A stretch of DNA of 64,000 bases, taken from the NCBI RefSeq assembly GCF_009870125.1, contig NC_046681.1, forward strand, positions 14,521,001-14,585,000. Direction: 5' to 3'. Shown piece by piece: positions 33,801 through 44,024 of the stretch (position 1 is the stretch's first letter; every line of letters begins with the position of its first letter). Under the pieces are notes generated by a model, which had not been told where the DNA came from, did no database searches, and saw only the letters and a program-made list of their open reading frames with translations. Source of the DNA: Drosophila pseudoobscura. Lineage: Eukaryota > Arthropoda > Insecta > Diptera > Drosophilidae. A program made the translations under genes and the position numbers.

Positions 33801-35295
33801 TATTTTCTCGCCCGAGTTCCTTTAAATGGGTACAGCGGAAAGGCCAACATCTAGCATTTGCAAGCCTCATAAACCACCCCCCTATTAGCCCATGGTGGAC
33901 TGCTACCCCTGGCATATCCCACAGTTACGTTACGAGTATATCTGCCCCATTTAGTACTCTAATAAGCAGAGCCATAAATGTCAACCAACCTGCCTTTCTA
34001 GCGGATCCCAAGTTCAGTGGCCCCATCAACAATGTAACCAGTCCCGTGGGACGCGAGGCACTGCTCACTTGTGTGGTCCACGAGCTGGTTAGCTTCAAGG
34101 TGGCCTGGCTGCGGGTGGACACGCAGACCATTCTCAGCATACAAAACCATGTCATCACCAAGAATCATCGCATTGCCATCTCCCACACGGAGCATCGCAT
34201 CTGGCAGCTGAAGATACGCGATGTCCAGGAATCAGATCGCGGATGGTTTGTACTATTCAATAAGGACAGGCCAAGAGCTGAAATATACCATATTCGCTGC
34301 AGGTACATGTGCCAAATCAACACAGATCCCATGAAGAGTCAAATGGGTTACCTGGATGTGGTGGTGCCACCCGATATCGTTGACTTTCAGACCAGCCAGG
34401 ATGTGGTGCGTGCCACGGGACAGAACGTGACACTCACTTGCTATGCAACAGGCGTCCCCACGCCTACCATCACCTGGCGCCGCGAGGAGTCTACCCCACT
34501 CTGGCTAACAGACGAGGGCGATCGAGAAGTCTACAGCGTCGAAGGACAAAATCTCACGCTGTGGCAAGTGCAGAGGACTCACATGGGTGCCTATCTCTGC
34601 ATCGCTTCCAATGGCGTTCCTCCAACGGTGAGCAAGCGCGTCATGCTGGTGGTGAACTGTAAGTAGAGAGATTTATCTAGAATATACCATAAAAGTATCA
34701 TTTATTTTATTTTCCTGACAGTTGCGCCCACAATCTGGACACGATATGATACCATTTATGTGGGTTTGGGTCAGAAAGTGACCCTGGAATGCATCACAGA
34801 ATCGCAGCCGGCATCAGTGAACTTCTGGCTGAAGGACACGGAGCTGCTGCAAGGTGGCTCATACGAGTCCGTCGCAGTGGATCACGCCTATCGGATTGTG
34901 ATGCGCATCACTCTGAGACCGGTGACCAAGCGAGACTTTGGCGAGTACAAATGCATAGCGAAGAATGCGCTGGGCGAAACGGAGCGGAGTATCACAGTGC
35001 ATCGTAAGTCGGTCCGGTCCACATACAACGATCTATATCTTACGCAGTCATCTCTTTCTGTGATCACAGATAAAGCCAAGAAGCACGGACAGCATTCGCA
35101 CCAAACATCCGCGCACGAGAGTCAATTCATTGTCATCGAAGGTCTGTAGTCAGTGTCAAAATTCTAGAACATCTTTTCTTATATGCTGTTTTACAACTTT
35201 CAGAATACTTGGCTAATATGGCTCATCGGTTCTGTAGTTTTCATTCGGTTTGGCTGATACTTTTGTGTTTTGTGAATAAAGTTTCCAGTTTTTGA
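30887..35295 (+). CDS. DIP-like GPI-anchored immunoglobulin-superfamily protein
   Basis: Six coding exons: 30887-30968, 34002-34245, 34303-34658, 34722-35003, 35070-35141, 35204-35295; 375 aa. It matches the Dpr-interacting protein (DIP) family of neuronal surface receptors that pair with Dpr proteins for synaptic partner choice. A signal peptide occupies residues 1-22. Mature DPKFSGPINNVTSPVGRE is the classic DIP start. Three Ig domains follow: Ig1 with C51, W63, C112 (DRGWYMCQINTDPMK), Ig2 with C155, W167, C208, and Ig3 with C251, W263, C305. The last exon gives a hydrophobic tail (FHSVWLILLLCFVNKV), as expected for a GPI signal. The 66-nt intron 35004-35069 is free of stops and may be retained. 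Retaining the 62-nt intron at 35142 ends the protein early (VIEGL), making a soluble form. Several DIP genes lie on Muller B; I cannot say which this is. Confidence 0.88.
30969..34001 (+). other. First intron of the DIP-like gene (3.0 kb)
   Basis: Donor GTAAGT at 30969 and acceptor TTTCTAG ending at 34001. It separates the signal-peptide exon from Ig1, as in other DIP genes. It contains a (GAACC)n repeat at 32665-32684 and a GGTCTGA triplication at 33171-33191. No nested gene found; the long frame running into Ig1 from 33689 is intron read-through. Confidence 0.7.
32665..32684 (+). repeat. (CCGAA)n pentanucleotide repeat
   Basis: Four tandem CGAAC units within the DIP intron. Confidence 0.75.
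35275..35280 (+). terminator. AATAAA inside the last DIP coding exon
   Basis: AATAAA lies 13 nt before the stop codon (35293-35295), within the codons for VNKV. Cleavage 10-30 nt later would leave almost no 3'UTR. The next candidate is AATAAA at 35871-35876. Confidence 0.4.
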
Positions 35296-36322
35296 ACAGT
35301 CAAACACTTGGCGCTTTGTCTTTTAGCCACTTTTGAGGCGTGACTGCATCATTTATATATATCCTAATTCACAATTTCATATTAATTATTAAATATAATT
35401 TCGGTTACATAGAACTAGTACATAGACCGATTCCGGGATAAAGTAATGCAGGTGTGAGACATTGGACAATCAAAGAATTAAATTAATACCCCGCAGTTCC
35501 CCTGCGGCACATTCGTAGAATGATGCGAAAGACATTGATTCTTTGCAAAAATTTCCCATAAGCGAACGAACCATTCAACACGAATGATTCCGAATGAATT
35601 CCGATTCAAAGTGGAAAAAAAGATTAAAATTGCTTTAAAATTACGTTAAATTTTTGCGTTTAGATGAATATAGATAGAAAATTCCTATACTATATATGGT
35701 AGATGTAATACAATTTTTCAAAGGAATATTGTATTGTTCAATGCAGAAACCAGTGTCACGAATGTGTTGCTAATGGGACCTTGGCATAAAATCAACACTT
35801 TTGATGCTGCTCTTTTTGGGTGCATACGCATAATCGTACGCGTATTGATTAATTTTTGATTTGCTGGCTAAATAAAATTGTTCTAGGTCCTCTATATAGG
35901 TTTATCATCTCGTCATCACACATTTAAAATTAACTACAGTTCGCTTTAGTTATGTACAATTGGTTTGGTTCCTTAATCAAAGATCAATTGAATATTTAGC
36001 TAAGACTCGAATTGCAAACTTTACGCTTAACATAAAGAAAATTTAACTATGGGAGAATTCATTAATGGTTAACAAGTGTCTGTCTAAAATGAACGATGGT
36101 CGTCTTGTTAGTCCCTTTCCATCCTTTCTTTCTGCTATTTTTTTTGGGGTTTTGTGGCAATAAATTGCGTGTGATAATTGTTAGAGCGTGTCGAGGTAGG
36201 CTTAATAGTTTGTTAGTTTTGGGTTTTTTTTTTGGCTTACAAACTAAGAGCATGTTGTGTTTTGTGTGAGGATGTGTTAATGCGCTAGCCTAAGACTGTT
36301 TTGTTTAGAAGTAATGCTATGC
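35296..36322. other. Tail-to-tail intergenic region DIP / HDDC2
   Basis: AT-rich 1.0 kb between two convergent genes, expected to hold both 3'UTRs. It carries a plus-strand AATAAA at 35871. No clear AATAAA on the minus strand was found for the HDDC2 gene. No ORF or repeat of note. Confidence 0.5.
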
Positions 36323-39300
36323 TCAACTTGAGCTGTCGTGCCCGTTGGCCAGTTTGGGAGGGGGCAACTCCATTTTGGGCACTTCAATGGCCGGCGGCGG
36401 TGTGGCGCCCTTTGCCTTGGCCAGTACATTCCTCTGCTCGTAGATCTCGTTCACCAGCTTCTTAACAAACGGATGATTGAACTTTCCCTCCGTCGAGTCG
36501 AAGAACTCCTGATGCTTCAGCAGACAATTGTCGCGTTTCTCGTACTCGAACGCCTGCATCACCATGTCCAGCCGATCCAGATCCTTGACGAACCTGCTCT
36601 CAGCGCTTTCTGCATGTTCGTACTCCTAAAGATAGATAAGAAAATTGGTATACTTCGAAATTAAGGAATTGTCTGATAGATGTCTCACCTCGAAGAGCTC
36701 CATTATGCGCTTGCCGCGGGGTTCGATCAGTTTGCATATATCCTCCATAGCCTTGAACTCCATAGCCCTCTTTTCCTCCTTGGACACACCACAGAATGGG
36801 GTTATATCCCCCACTAGACTCTCCGCCAGGTCGTGCACCAGAGCCAGTTCCATGCACCGTATCTGGTTGAGTCCCTCGCTGCCATCCAGCAGAAATGTGA
36901 GCATGCTCATCCGATACATGTGACCCGATATCGATTCACAGTCGTTGACATCACGCAGCACCCATCCAGTGCGTTTGGTGTGCTGTTGGATAGAGAGGCA
37001 GGCACTGGGTTATTGGAAATGTAATATATGAAATGTCGCTGGAACTGTGGCATCTTTCCATTGATTCCCTTCCGCCACACCAGTGAGCACTCTGCCTAAT
37101 TAAAAACATTCGATGCCGAGCGACGCTGGTGACATCGTTGCACACATCAAGGTTGATGCCTTGCTGACGCTGAGGCCTCTGCCACTGCCGCCGTCACCGC
37201 CACCGCCTTCAGGCCTTCAACTTAAACCTGCCATCGAGGGCGCTTACACGCTTTCTAGACTGTTGCTATTTGATCAATAAAAGTTTTATTTATAGCAACC
37301 GTCGCTGCGGTATGCGGCAGGCGGTAGGGCAAACAAGGTCCCAGAGACGTTGCTGCATGCCCATTGCTGAAGCTGATTCCTGCCTCTTGCCATTGAGCTT
37401 CCTGTTTAACCTAAAGTCTTATATGACCAGACTGTATTGTCAATAGTCCGTGACTTATCGGGCTACGTTGATTATCTCTGACCAACTCCGAGTTGTAGTC
37501 ACGTAATGAAGTGCAATTGTTTGGCTTATCAACCAAATCGGCCAACGTTAGTCAGAACGAGCTCTGCGGTTGAAACAACATGCATAATGATGCACAAAGT
37601 AAATGGATATAGCAGTTCCATATCATATCTCAATGATAGATACTTATAACAACGATTTGAGGGCGTATATTGGGTTCAGTTGATTAATTGTGTTGTTGGA
37701 TCGAACATGGAATTAATATTTACTTTATCTCTCGAGTATCAATTAATGAAAGTAGTCTTCGATATGAACGAGATAGAAATCAAATGTCAAATGATAGTAG
37801 AATGTGAAGCATTTCTTTGTGAGTGTCAATAGGTTGCTAACAGTTCGACTGTGATCCATAATTTTCTGTAATTTTGCAGGGGATTTCTGTGCACTGGTCT
37901 AATACCTACTACATATCCTTTAGCTCCAATCGTTCTCCAAGAAATAGTCTTTCAGTTTCTCTCATATTTCCTAAACTGACAAAAGTTCTCATTTCAGCTA
38001 ATGGCTTCATTTCACACGGCCTTCACAGATAGCATTCATTATTAATTTCCATTTTGTTATGAAAACAGAATAGCGACGATCCCTCTCTCTCTCTCTTTCA
38101 ACCCTCTTGTAGAGGTGCACACCACAAAAATTCTCCCAGATAGCGTCTATATTTTGAAGGCCAAGATCAAAGTCACGCGTTGATTTGCCTTTCTTTTTTT
38201 GTATAGCTTTTATGTCGCGCTCTATATACTACGCTATATGTACCTATGTATAAAGAAAAATTTAGAAAATTACCACTCGGAATATTTCGTTGTGGCTTTG
38301 TCGAATTCTGTTGTCCTACATACGTCAATGCTGACGATTGAGAATTATTCTCACTGAAATTTTAGATTATTTCTAGATATTTCAGCAAAAACCGAGAATA
38401 CGAATTTACGAGAATACGAATTTAATGGAGGCTCACGTGAGCGCCAAAGTTTTTGGTTGTTTTGGTTTTTTTTTCGAAGCTTCTCGGGTTCAGAAATCAT
38501 TTCGATTGAGTGGCATATTCATCGGTGGACGGCGGGGCAGTCTGATCAAACTGCAATCGATTTGGTTTTTGGGGGCCTTTTTTCGATAAGGAAATGAGTC
38601 CCGTGTTCTCTTCTTCATTTCGTTGAATGTTTCGAATGAGCTCTGATTAGATAAACGTTAAGCTATCTCTAGCAGAGTTCGTGATAGAGGGTCTGTGGAA
38701 CGTGTGCAGCTCTCTTGACTTTTGCGCTGTTTGCTTGGGCTTTTGTTGATTTAAAACAGCTGTTCTTTGCCTCTGGCTAGGTCTTTGTTTATAGTTTATC
38801 GGTAGACTTTGCCCATCGTCTGCATCTGGTTGTGTAAAATATTACAGAATTACTAAGCTAATTTTAAGCAGAAACGACAATGTGTCTTAAGTATACTCGC
38901 ACGGAGAGCATTGTTCAAGTATAATACACACGATTTATTGTATACATATGTACATATGTTTTTTTTTGGCAACCGACTATACAAATTGAAGTGGAGAGGG
39001 ACACGAGAGCGAGGTTGTCTCACAGATTATACAATATTTTCACAAAAAGAAGGAACAAAAGAATGAAAAGAGCGTCGAAAGAATAGAATGAATTATACAA
39101 AAAATAAATAAATATACTTTCGCATTTGATTTTCTTTGGTTTTTGTTTACTTTCTTGTAGGCTATCTGTTCGCAAAATAAATTTGGGGATTTTCAGTAAA
39201 TATTTTGATAGAATTGATAGAATATGGCTATATCTATACGATCCTAATCCTCAGCAATCTTTATCCCCTCTATAGGACTCAATCTAATGTTTCCTATCTT

Positions 39301-40445
39301 AATCAAATAGAATACAATGTGTTAATCAAACATTGCCAATCCAATAGGATTTGTTAAACGACACTATATATTCAGATTGTATCTCCAGAGCTCTCTACTA
39401 TAATCTCTAGGCACAATTGTTTTAACCAAAGCCTCATTATATCCCCCTCAAGGTTGTTGCCACACACACTATGGACTTAATGAAAACGCAAAATACGAGT
39501 ATAATCTTCTTCATATAAGGCACGTGATCCACGGCCACCATTCAAGACTTTAAGCGACGAGACGAGTCCGTCATTTAAAAAACAAAACTAATCTGATTGT
39601 CACGCGAAGTCGGGGGGCTTCGATCGAGTACAGCGTACAAATTGCTGACTGAAACGGAAATCGGAAATCAAAGCAGCACCCGGGTGCAAGCGCTCCCCGA
39701 GCGCAGGGTGGCGGCGGGAAAAATCGATGCGAGCATATGACGCGACAGTACACAGTACAGCACAGCACATGAAACGGGTTTCGTTCTTTATCATATATAC
39801 CTTTAGATTTCCGATGAGCTCCATGAACTGCAGAATCTCGGCGAGACCAGTGCTGAAGCAGGGCTTCTTGCCCGTGCTGGAGGCAGCCTCCTGGCACGAG
39901 GCGCCCAGGCCATTGCTGGGAGTGGTGCCGGACGCTGCCACATCACTGGTGCTAGCGGCTGCTGTGATTTCATCCGGTTTGTGGGCCTGGGGCAGGGGCT
40001 CCGCTGCTAGCGAGGACATGGCGAACTTTGTGGTCGTCTGTTGCTGGGAGGATTTGGTTCCGTGTCCACTGGGTGGCTGGGTGTGTATGAGGCGCTGGAT
40101 GTCCTGTCTGCGTTGCTGCAGCAGCTTTCGGGCGAATTGCGTTGACAAGTTTCCGTTCACGCTGTGCGCCGACTCCGAATCTGACTCTCCGTAACAACAA
40201 CCGTTGGGGTTCGAATGGGACGAGCGAATGGCGTTGTGGCTGAAGTTTTCGTCGCTCGACACCGCTGTTGCTTGACTAGATTTCTTTGGTATTGCTGTAT
40301 TTGTAGTTGTGGTTGTGGTTATTGCTGTAGTTGCTGCTGATGGCGTCATGAGATGCCTGAGCAGCCTGTAGAGATCGCTGCCACCCACGCCGCAGTTGCC
40401 GCTATTGGCGGTCGCTGCTTTGATTATTTGCTGCAGTGAGAACAT
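36323..40445 (-). CDS. HDDC2-type HD-domain 5'-deoxynucleotidase with long N-terminal extension
   Basis: Three exons on the minus strand: 40445-39801, 36982-36689, 36625-36323; 413 aa. HDDC2/YfbR proteins are metal-dependent phosphohydrolases acting on 5'-deoxynucleoside monophosphates. The family core begins at about residue 195 (LAEILQFMELIGNLK | HTKRTGWVLRDV). The HD motif residues are visible: H in SGHMYRMS, HD in ALVHDLAESLVGDITPF, and the later D in FVKDLDRLDMVMQAFEYE. FFDSTEGKFNHP is also a family motif. Usual family length is about 200 aa. Here exon 1 adds about 195 low-complexity residues (Thr/Ser/Gln-rich), and the C-terminus a short Pro-rich tail. The start at 40445 is chosen because the in-frame extension to 40676 runs through a 32-nt tandem repeat. 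This is probably the orthologue of fly CG11050, from memory. Confidence 0.85.
36983..39800 (-). other. HDDC2 gene intron 1 (2.8 kb)
   Basis: Phase-0 intron; minus-strand donor GTATAT follows the Lys codon at 39801, acceptor CCAACAG precedes 36982. AT-rich, with a CT run at 38083-38100 and many GATA-like stretches. No nested gene supported. Confidence 0.65.
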
Positions 40446-40451
40446 GCTTGC

Positions 40452-40547
40452 TTCGGAGAAAAAGAGCGCCAGAGACTGCTTGTTTCGGAGAAAAAGAGCG
40501 CCAGAGACTGCTTGTTTCGGAGAAAAAGAGCGCCAGAGACTGCTTGT
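40452..40547 (-). repeat. Three perfect tandem copies of a 32-bp unit upstream of the HDDC2 start
   Basis: The unit TTCGGAGAAAAAGAGCGCCA + GAGACTGCTTGT is repeated three times without a mismatch (40452, 40484, 40516), and a fourth begins at 40548. It ends 7 bp upstream of the chosen ATG (minus strand), so it would lie in the leader. The period is not a multiple of 3; any translation would read three different frames, which argues against it being coding. Perfect identity points to recent expansion. Confidence 0.85.
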
Positions 40548-42416
40548 TTCGGAGAGAGTTGCTCGCGCGTGATCGTTGGCTACAAAACTGGGGGCCGAGC
40601 GTCCGACACGTGATGTGTGTATTTCGTTTGTTAAGCCTGAGGGTGAGAGAGAGAGAGAAAAGAAATCCATTAGCATTGTAGCATGAACTCATACAGTTTT
40701 GTGAGTACTGTGATAACAGTTTTGCAGCAAGCAAAGCTCGTTTTTGGTTTTCGTTTGTTTGTTTTTGTTTTCATTTGCATTTGTTCACTTTTATTTTTTC
40801 TCTTTGCGAGGACCTTCAGTATTGAGTATCGGAACCAGATATATATATATATGCATATATATAAAGCACACACACCGCCATACTTATAATTATCCTCAAA
40901 TAGTGGATGTATAACTGCGGTAGGGCAGAAAATTTAAAAACTGGCGGAACTACACGATTCGTCTGAAAATACTAATGAAATGGGATCCCTATTAGTAAGC
41001 GACTTTAAATCGAAGAATAAACCACACATACATTCGCGAATTTCCGAATGTGTTGCTCATTTTTATGAACCGTTCAAAGTGCAATTAATGACAAAAACAA
41101 ACAATAAATACAGCTTTATCAGCTGCCGCCCCACTTCCCAGACAGCCGTATAAACATAAAATGTATGTATGAAAAAGGTCTCTACACTTTTGATCAAAAT
41201 AATAGGTACACACCACTAGCTCCGTCTGCAGTTTGCTGAAAAATGATTGCAGAATAAAAATAAACACCTATTTATGAGCGATTTGCTTGGTTCATGGGAA
41301 AATGTCGATATCCTCCCCAAAATCCCTCGGAACACTCCGCACTTCCGAGAAGGCAAAGGTTCGTTTCAGTGACCATTCAGTACGTTTAATCCCCTATGGG
41401 AAGGTACTTATTATGTTACCCCCAGGTGTGTATACTACCATTTTTACACTCTCTATTCGAGAGGATTTTCTGAGGAAAGAAACAGAAACAGTTGTTGCAA
41501 GAATGTATAATGCTATTTAAGAACTATCCACTCGCTATTGCTTTCATGCAGTTCTCTATGCTAGTAGTGTACCTATTATAGTGACCCCATGTGTATGGTA
41601 CTATTTTTACTGTTCATGTACTATATGCATGCATGTGTATGTATATGTAGAGGATGAACTGTTCTGGTTACCTTGACACTACTCGGAAAGAAGTTCCGTT
41701 CCGTTTTGAGGGGAAAATATATAGGAAGCGAAGCGCGTTTCCGACAGACAACACTTCAAGGTGTGCTGTGTCTTGTGGCACGTAAGCAGCGGCACGTTTC
41801 TCGCCTTTCTCTCTGCCTCTTGCCCGTTTTTTCAATGTAAGCGACTAAGAGCGGCGCCTGCCAACAACAGACTAAAGTTTTTAATGCGACAACACAGCGC
41901 GAGAACGGCGACGTTTGTAATTAGGAATATAAATAACACTAAACTAATATACAGGCACATACACCGACATCGACACCCACACGAATGAACAAGCACCAAC
42001 AAATAGTTAGAATCACTAACGAAATTTATGCAACAGCTCTTGGTGCATTCTGCCGCTGTTTCTCTGCACTTTTGATTCCCTTAATATATATTACTCGTAA
42101 TTTTATTCACTTAGGCGCACGTCCGGGCCGTCCCTTCCGATCGACCGTTTTTCACGCCTGTGGTTCTAACAAATGCTGGCCGCACTCCCAACATTAAAAC
42201 CGACAAGCGATGCCCGCCGAGCAACGACAAACTTGCATGCTTTGTTTAATTGTTTCAGCAGCAATTGCACAACAAAGTCTTGTTTTTGGGTTATTTTAAT
42301 TTTTCTTGTGGGTGGCGGTTGGCGGGTGAGCCAGCTGCTGCGGCCAGTGTGCCCTGTTTGCTGCAGCTCAGTGTGTATCTGCAAAAAATACTACAAATAC
42401 CAGAATTCCCCATGTG
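40548..42416. other. Region between the HDDC2 and Maf genes
   Basis: A (GA)n run at 40640-40660 could bind GAGA factor near the HDDC2 promoter. The rest is AT-rich with TATATA (40842-40862) and no supported exon. Part of it must hold the 5' leader of the HDDC2 gene; I cannot locate its start. Confidence 0.4.
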
Positions 42417-42458
42417 GAAACTGGCGCAACAGCTGATTCCCGTTTTAAAGTGTGTTTT
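42417..42458 (+). repeat. Upstream copy of a duplicated promoter segment
   Basis: A 42-bp stretch beginning GAAACTGGCGCAACAGCTGA that matches 42653-42694 at 38 of 42 positions. It contains the E-box type core-promoter motif CAGCTGATT. Confidence 0.75.
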
Positions 42459-42652
42459 GATTTGGTTCGATTTTGATTTCCATCGTATATTACTAGCTAG
42501 ATAGATCTCTCAGCACTGCCCACATAATTGTATGCGATTAATAAATTAATTTTCTACTTGACTGGTTTATTTTAAATACATGCTTTTATTGAATTTAGAC
42601 TAAAAAAGATCAAACAAATAAAACGTAAGTGAGCTATCGTTCGTATTATATT

Positions 42653-42694
42653 GAAACTGGTGCAACAGCTGATTTCCGTTCTAAAGTGTGCTTT
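42653..42694 (+). promoter_or_regulatory. Probable promoter of the Maf gene (E-box core motif, duplicated)
   Basis: Second copy of the 42-bp segment, ending 26 bp before the Maf ATG. CAGCTGATT matches the fly core-promoter E-box motif (CAGCTSWW), typical of housekeeping promoters without TATA. Closeness to the ATG suggests a very short leader. Confidence 0.45.
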
Positions 42695-42720
42695 AACTTA
42701 TTCATTTAATTTAATTTGCC

Positions 42721-43530
42721 ATGTTGGCGCCAATTAAGCATTTATTAAGCAACTATCGTGTTGTCCTGGCAAGTGGCTCGCCACGTCGCCAAGAATTGGT
42801 TAAAATGCTGGTGAGTATAGTCAGAAAAGCCATTTAAATGCAAATTTTAGCCAACAAAATACTATTCTAGGGTCTCAATGCAGAGCTCTGTCCATCCACA
42901 TTTGAGGAGAACCTGAATCTGGCCGACTACAAGGAATTCTCCGACTATATAGAAGCTACAGCCCTGGGCAAAGCGGAGGAGGTCTTCACGCGTCTGAGTG
43001 CCGAGGGCGACAATAAAAATCTCATTGTTATAGCAGCCGATACAATGGTGACGCTGGGAAAAGAGATATACGGAAAGCCAAAGGATCCCGAGGATGCCGT
43101 GCGCATGCTAACCAAGTAGATACCCTGCCGGTAAAGACGTCTCTTAATTCTCAAATTGATGTGTGCTTTCTTTGCAGCCTGTCTGGAACTTGCAATCGAG
43201 TGTTCAGCGGCGTTGTGCTCAAACATGCCCAAGGAGTGCGCAAATTTACGGACACGGCAGACGTACATTTCGGCAAGTTGTTGCCAGAGCAGATCCAAAA
43301 CTATGTGGATTCTGGGGATCCACTGTAAGCCACAAATATACTATATAATGTCGTGAAAAAGCTACAATCTCTATTTATATAGTGACAAAGCTGGAGCTTA
43401 TGGCGTCCAGGGACCTGGTGGTGCACTAATACACCGCATCGATGGCGACTTTTACTGCGTGATGGGCCTGCCGCTGCATCGTCTTTGCTGTGAACTGAAC
43501 AAGCTATTTCTGGAGGATCTCTCGTCATAG
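42721..43530 (+). CDS. CG9515: Maf-family nucleotide pyrophosphatase (dTTP/UTP pyrophosphatase-like)
   Basis: Four exons: 42721-42810, 42871-43115, 43178-43324, 43383-43530; 209 aa, the usual Maf length. Maf proteins hydrolyse non-canonical or pyrimidine nucleoside triphosphates to monophosphate and pyrophosphate in house-cleaning of nucleotide pools. The N-terminal [10 protein letters not shown] motif, the metal-binding AADTMVTLG with [18 protein letters not shown], and the [10 protein letters not shown] motif near residue 165 are all present, so the enzyme looks intact. It corresponds to the Maf half of vertebrate ASMTL; no methyltransferase domain follows. The next gene, argininosuccinate lyase, starts about 460 bp downstream on the same strand. 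The symbol is from memory of the fly ASMTL orthologue, not from a search. Confidence 0.88.
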
Positions 43531-43665
43531 CCCGAAGCCAACTGTCTTCGGGATCATGCGCCACCACTCACGTCAGAGACTACAAACACGTTCCGGTGAT
43601 TTTAATCTAAACTCTGATAAGAGTCTATATCTCGCCGTTGGTTTGTTTGCCTATAGCCCAAGTCA

Positions 43666-43671
43666 ATTAAA
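43666..43671 (+). terminator. Poly(A) signal of the Maf gene
   Basis: ATTAAA, 136 nt after the stop and followed by A-rich then G/T-containing sequence. Variant signal, commonly used in flies. Confidence 0.4.
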
Positions 43672-43983
43672 AATATAAAAAAACAATAGCAGGGAGCCAA
43701 AAAGTCAAATGGAAAGAGAGCAGAGGCACAGTGGTTGTAGATCGTCCCCAAAGTCATGCCTAATCAATTTACATTATATAAACTTAATACGTTATAATAC
43801 AACTCAATTGTTTATAGAAAATACTGACTGAAACCACTGTAGACTGTGAGAGAAACGCAGTGCTTTGACTTTTTCTAATCATTTACAATTTAAAAAACAA
43901 CACATAAAACTACATGTACTAATTTTAAAGATAAGCGGCTGGAAAATATTGTATTTGTGAGCTGTTCTATTGCTGGATTGGGT

Positions 43984-44017
43984 TCAGTAGTATTCCATCA
44001 TTGACGCCAGGCGGATC
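43984..44017 (+). promoter_or_regulatory. Inr + DPE core promoter of argininosuccinate lyase
   Basis: TTCAGTA with A+1 at 43986, and GGATC at 44013-44017, exactly +28 to +32. Both match consensus. The leader would be only 39 nt, to the ATG at 44025. The same GGATC DPE with the same spacing occurs in the Oatp promoter. Confidence 0.65.
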
Positions 44018-44024
44018 AGGAATC

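Noticed and set aside
33689-34001. N-terminal extension of the Ig1 exon (long frame from 33689)
   Set aside because: A good acceptor at 34001 and the signal-peptide exon at 30887-30968 give the expected DIP start; the extension is intron sequence without coding bias.
36940-36982. Apparent 2-base frameshift in the HDDC2 exon 2 at RTGWV
   Set aside because: Re-reading the bases removed it: the exon is exactly 98 codons and aligns with the family without a gap.
40452-40547. CRISPR-like array
   Set aside because: Units are directly adjacent with no spacers, in a eukaryotic gene leader; a simple tandem repeat.
41287-41520. 77-aa plus-strand open frame between the HDDC2 and Maf genes
   Set aside because: No codon bias, no family resemblance and no promoter or splice context.
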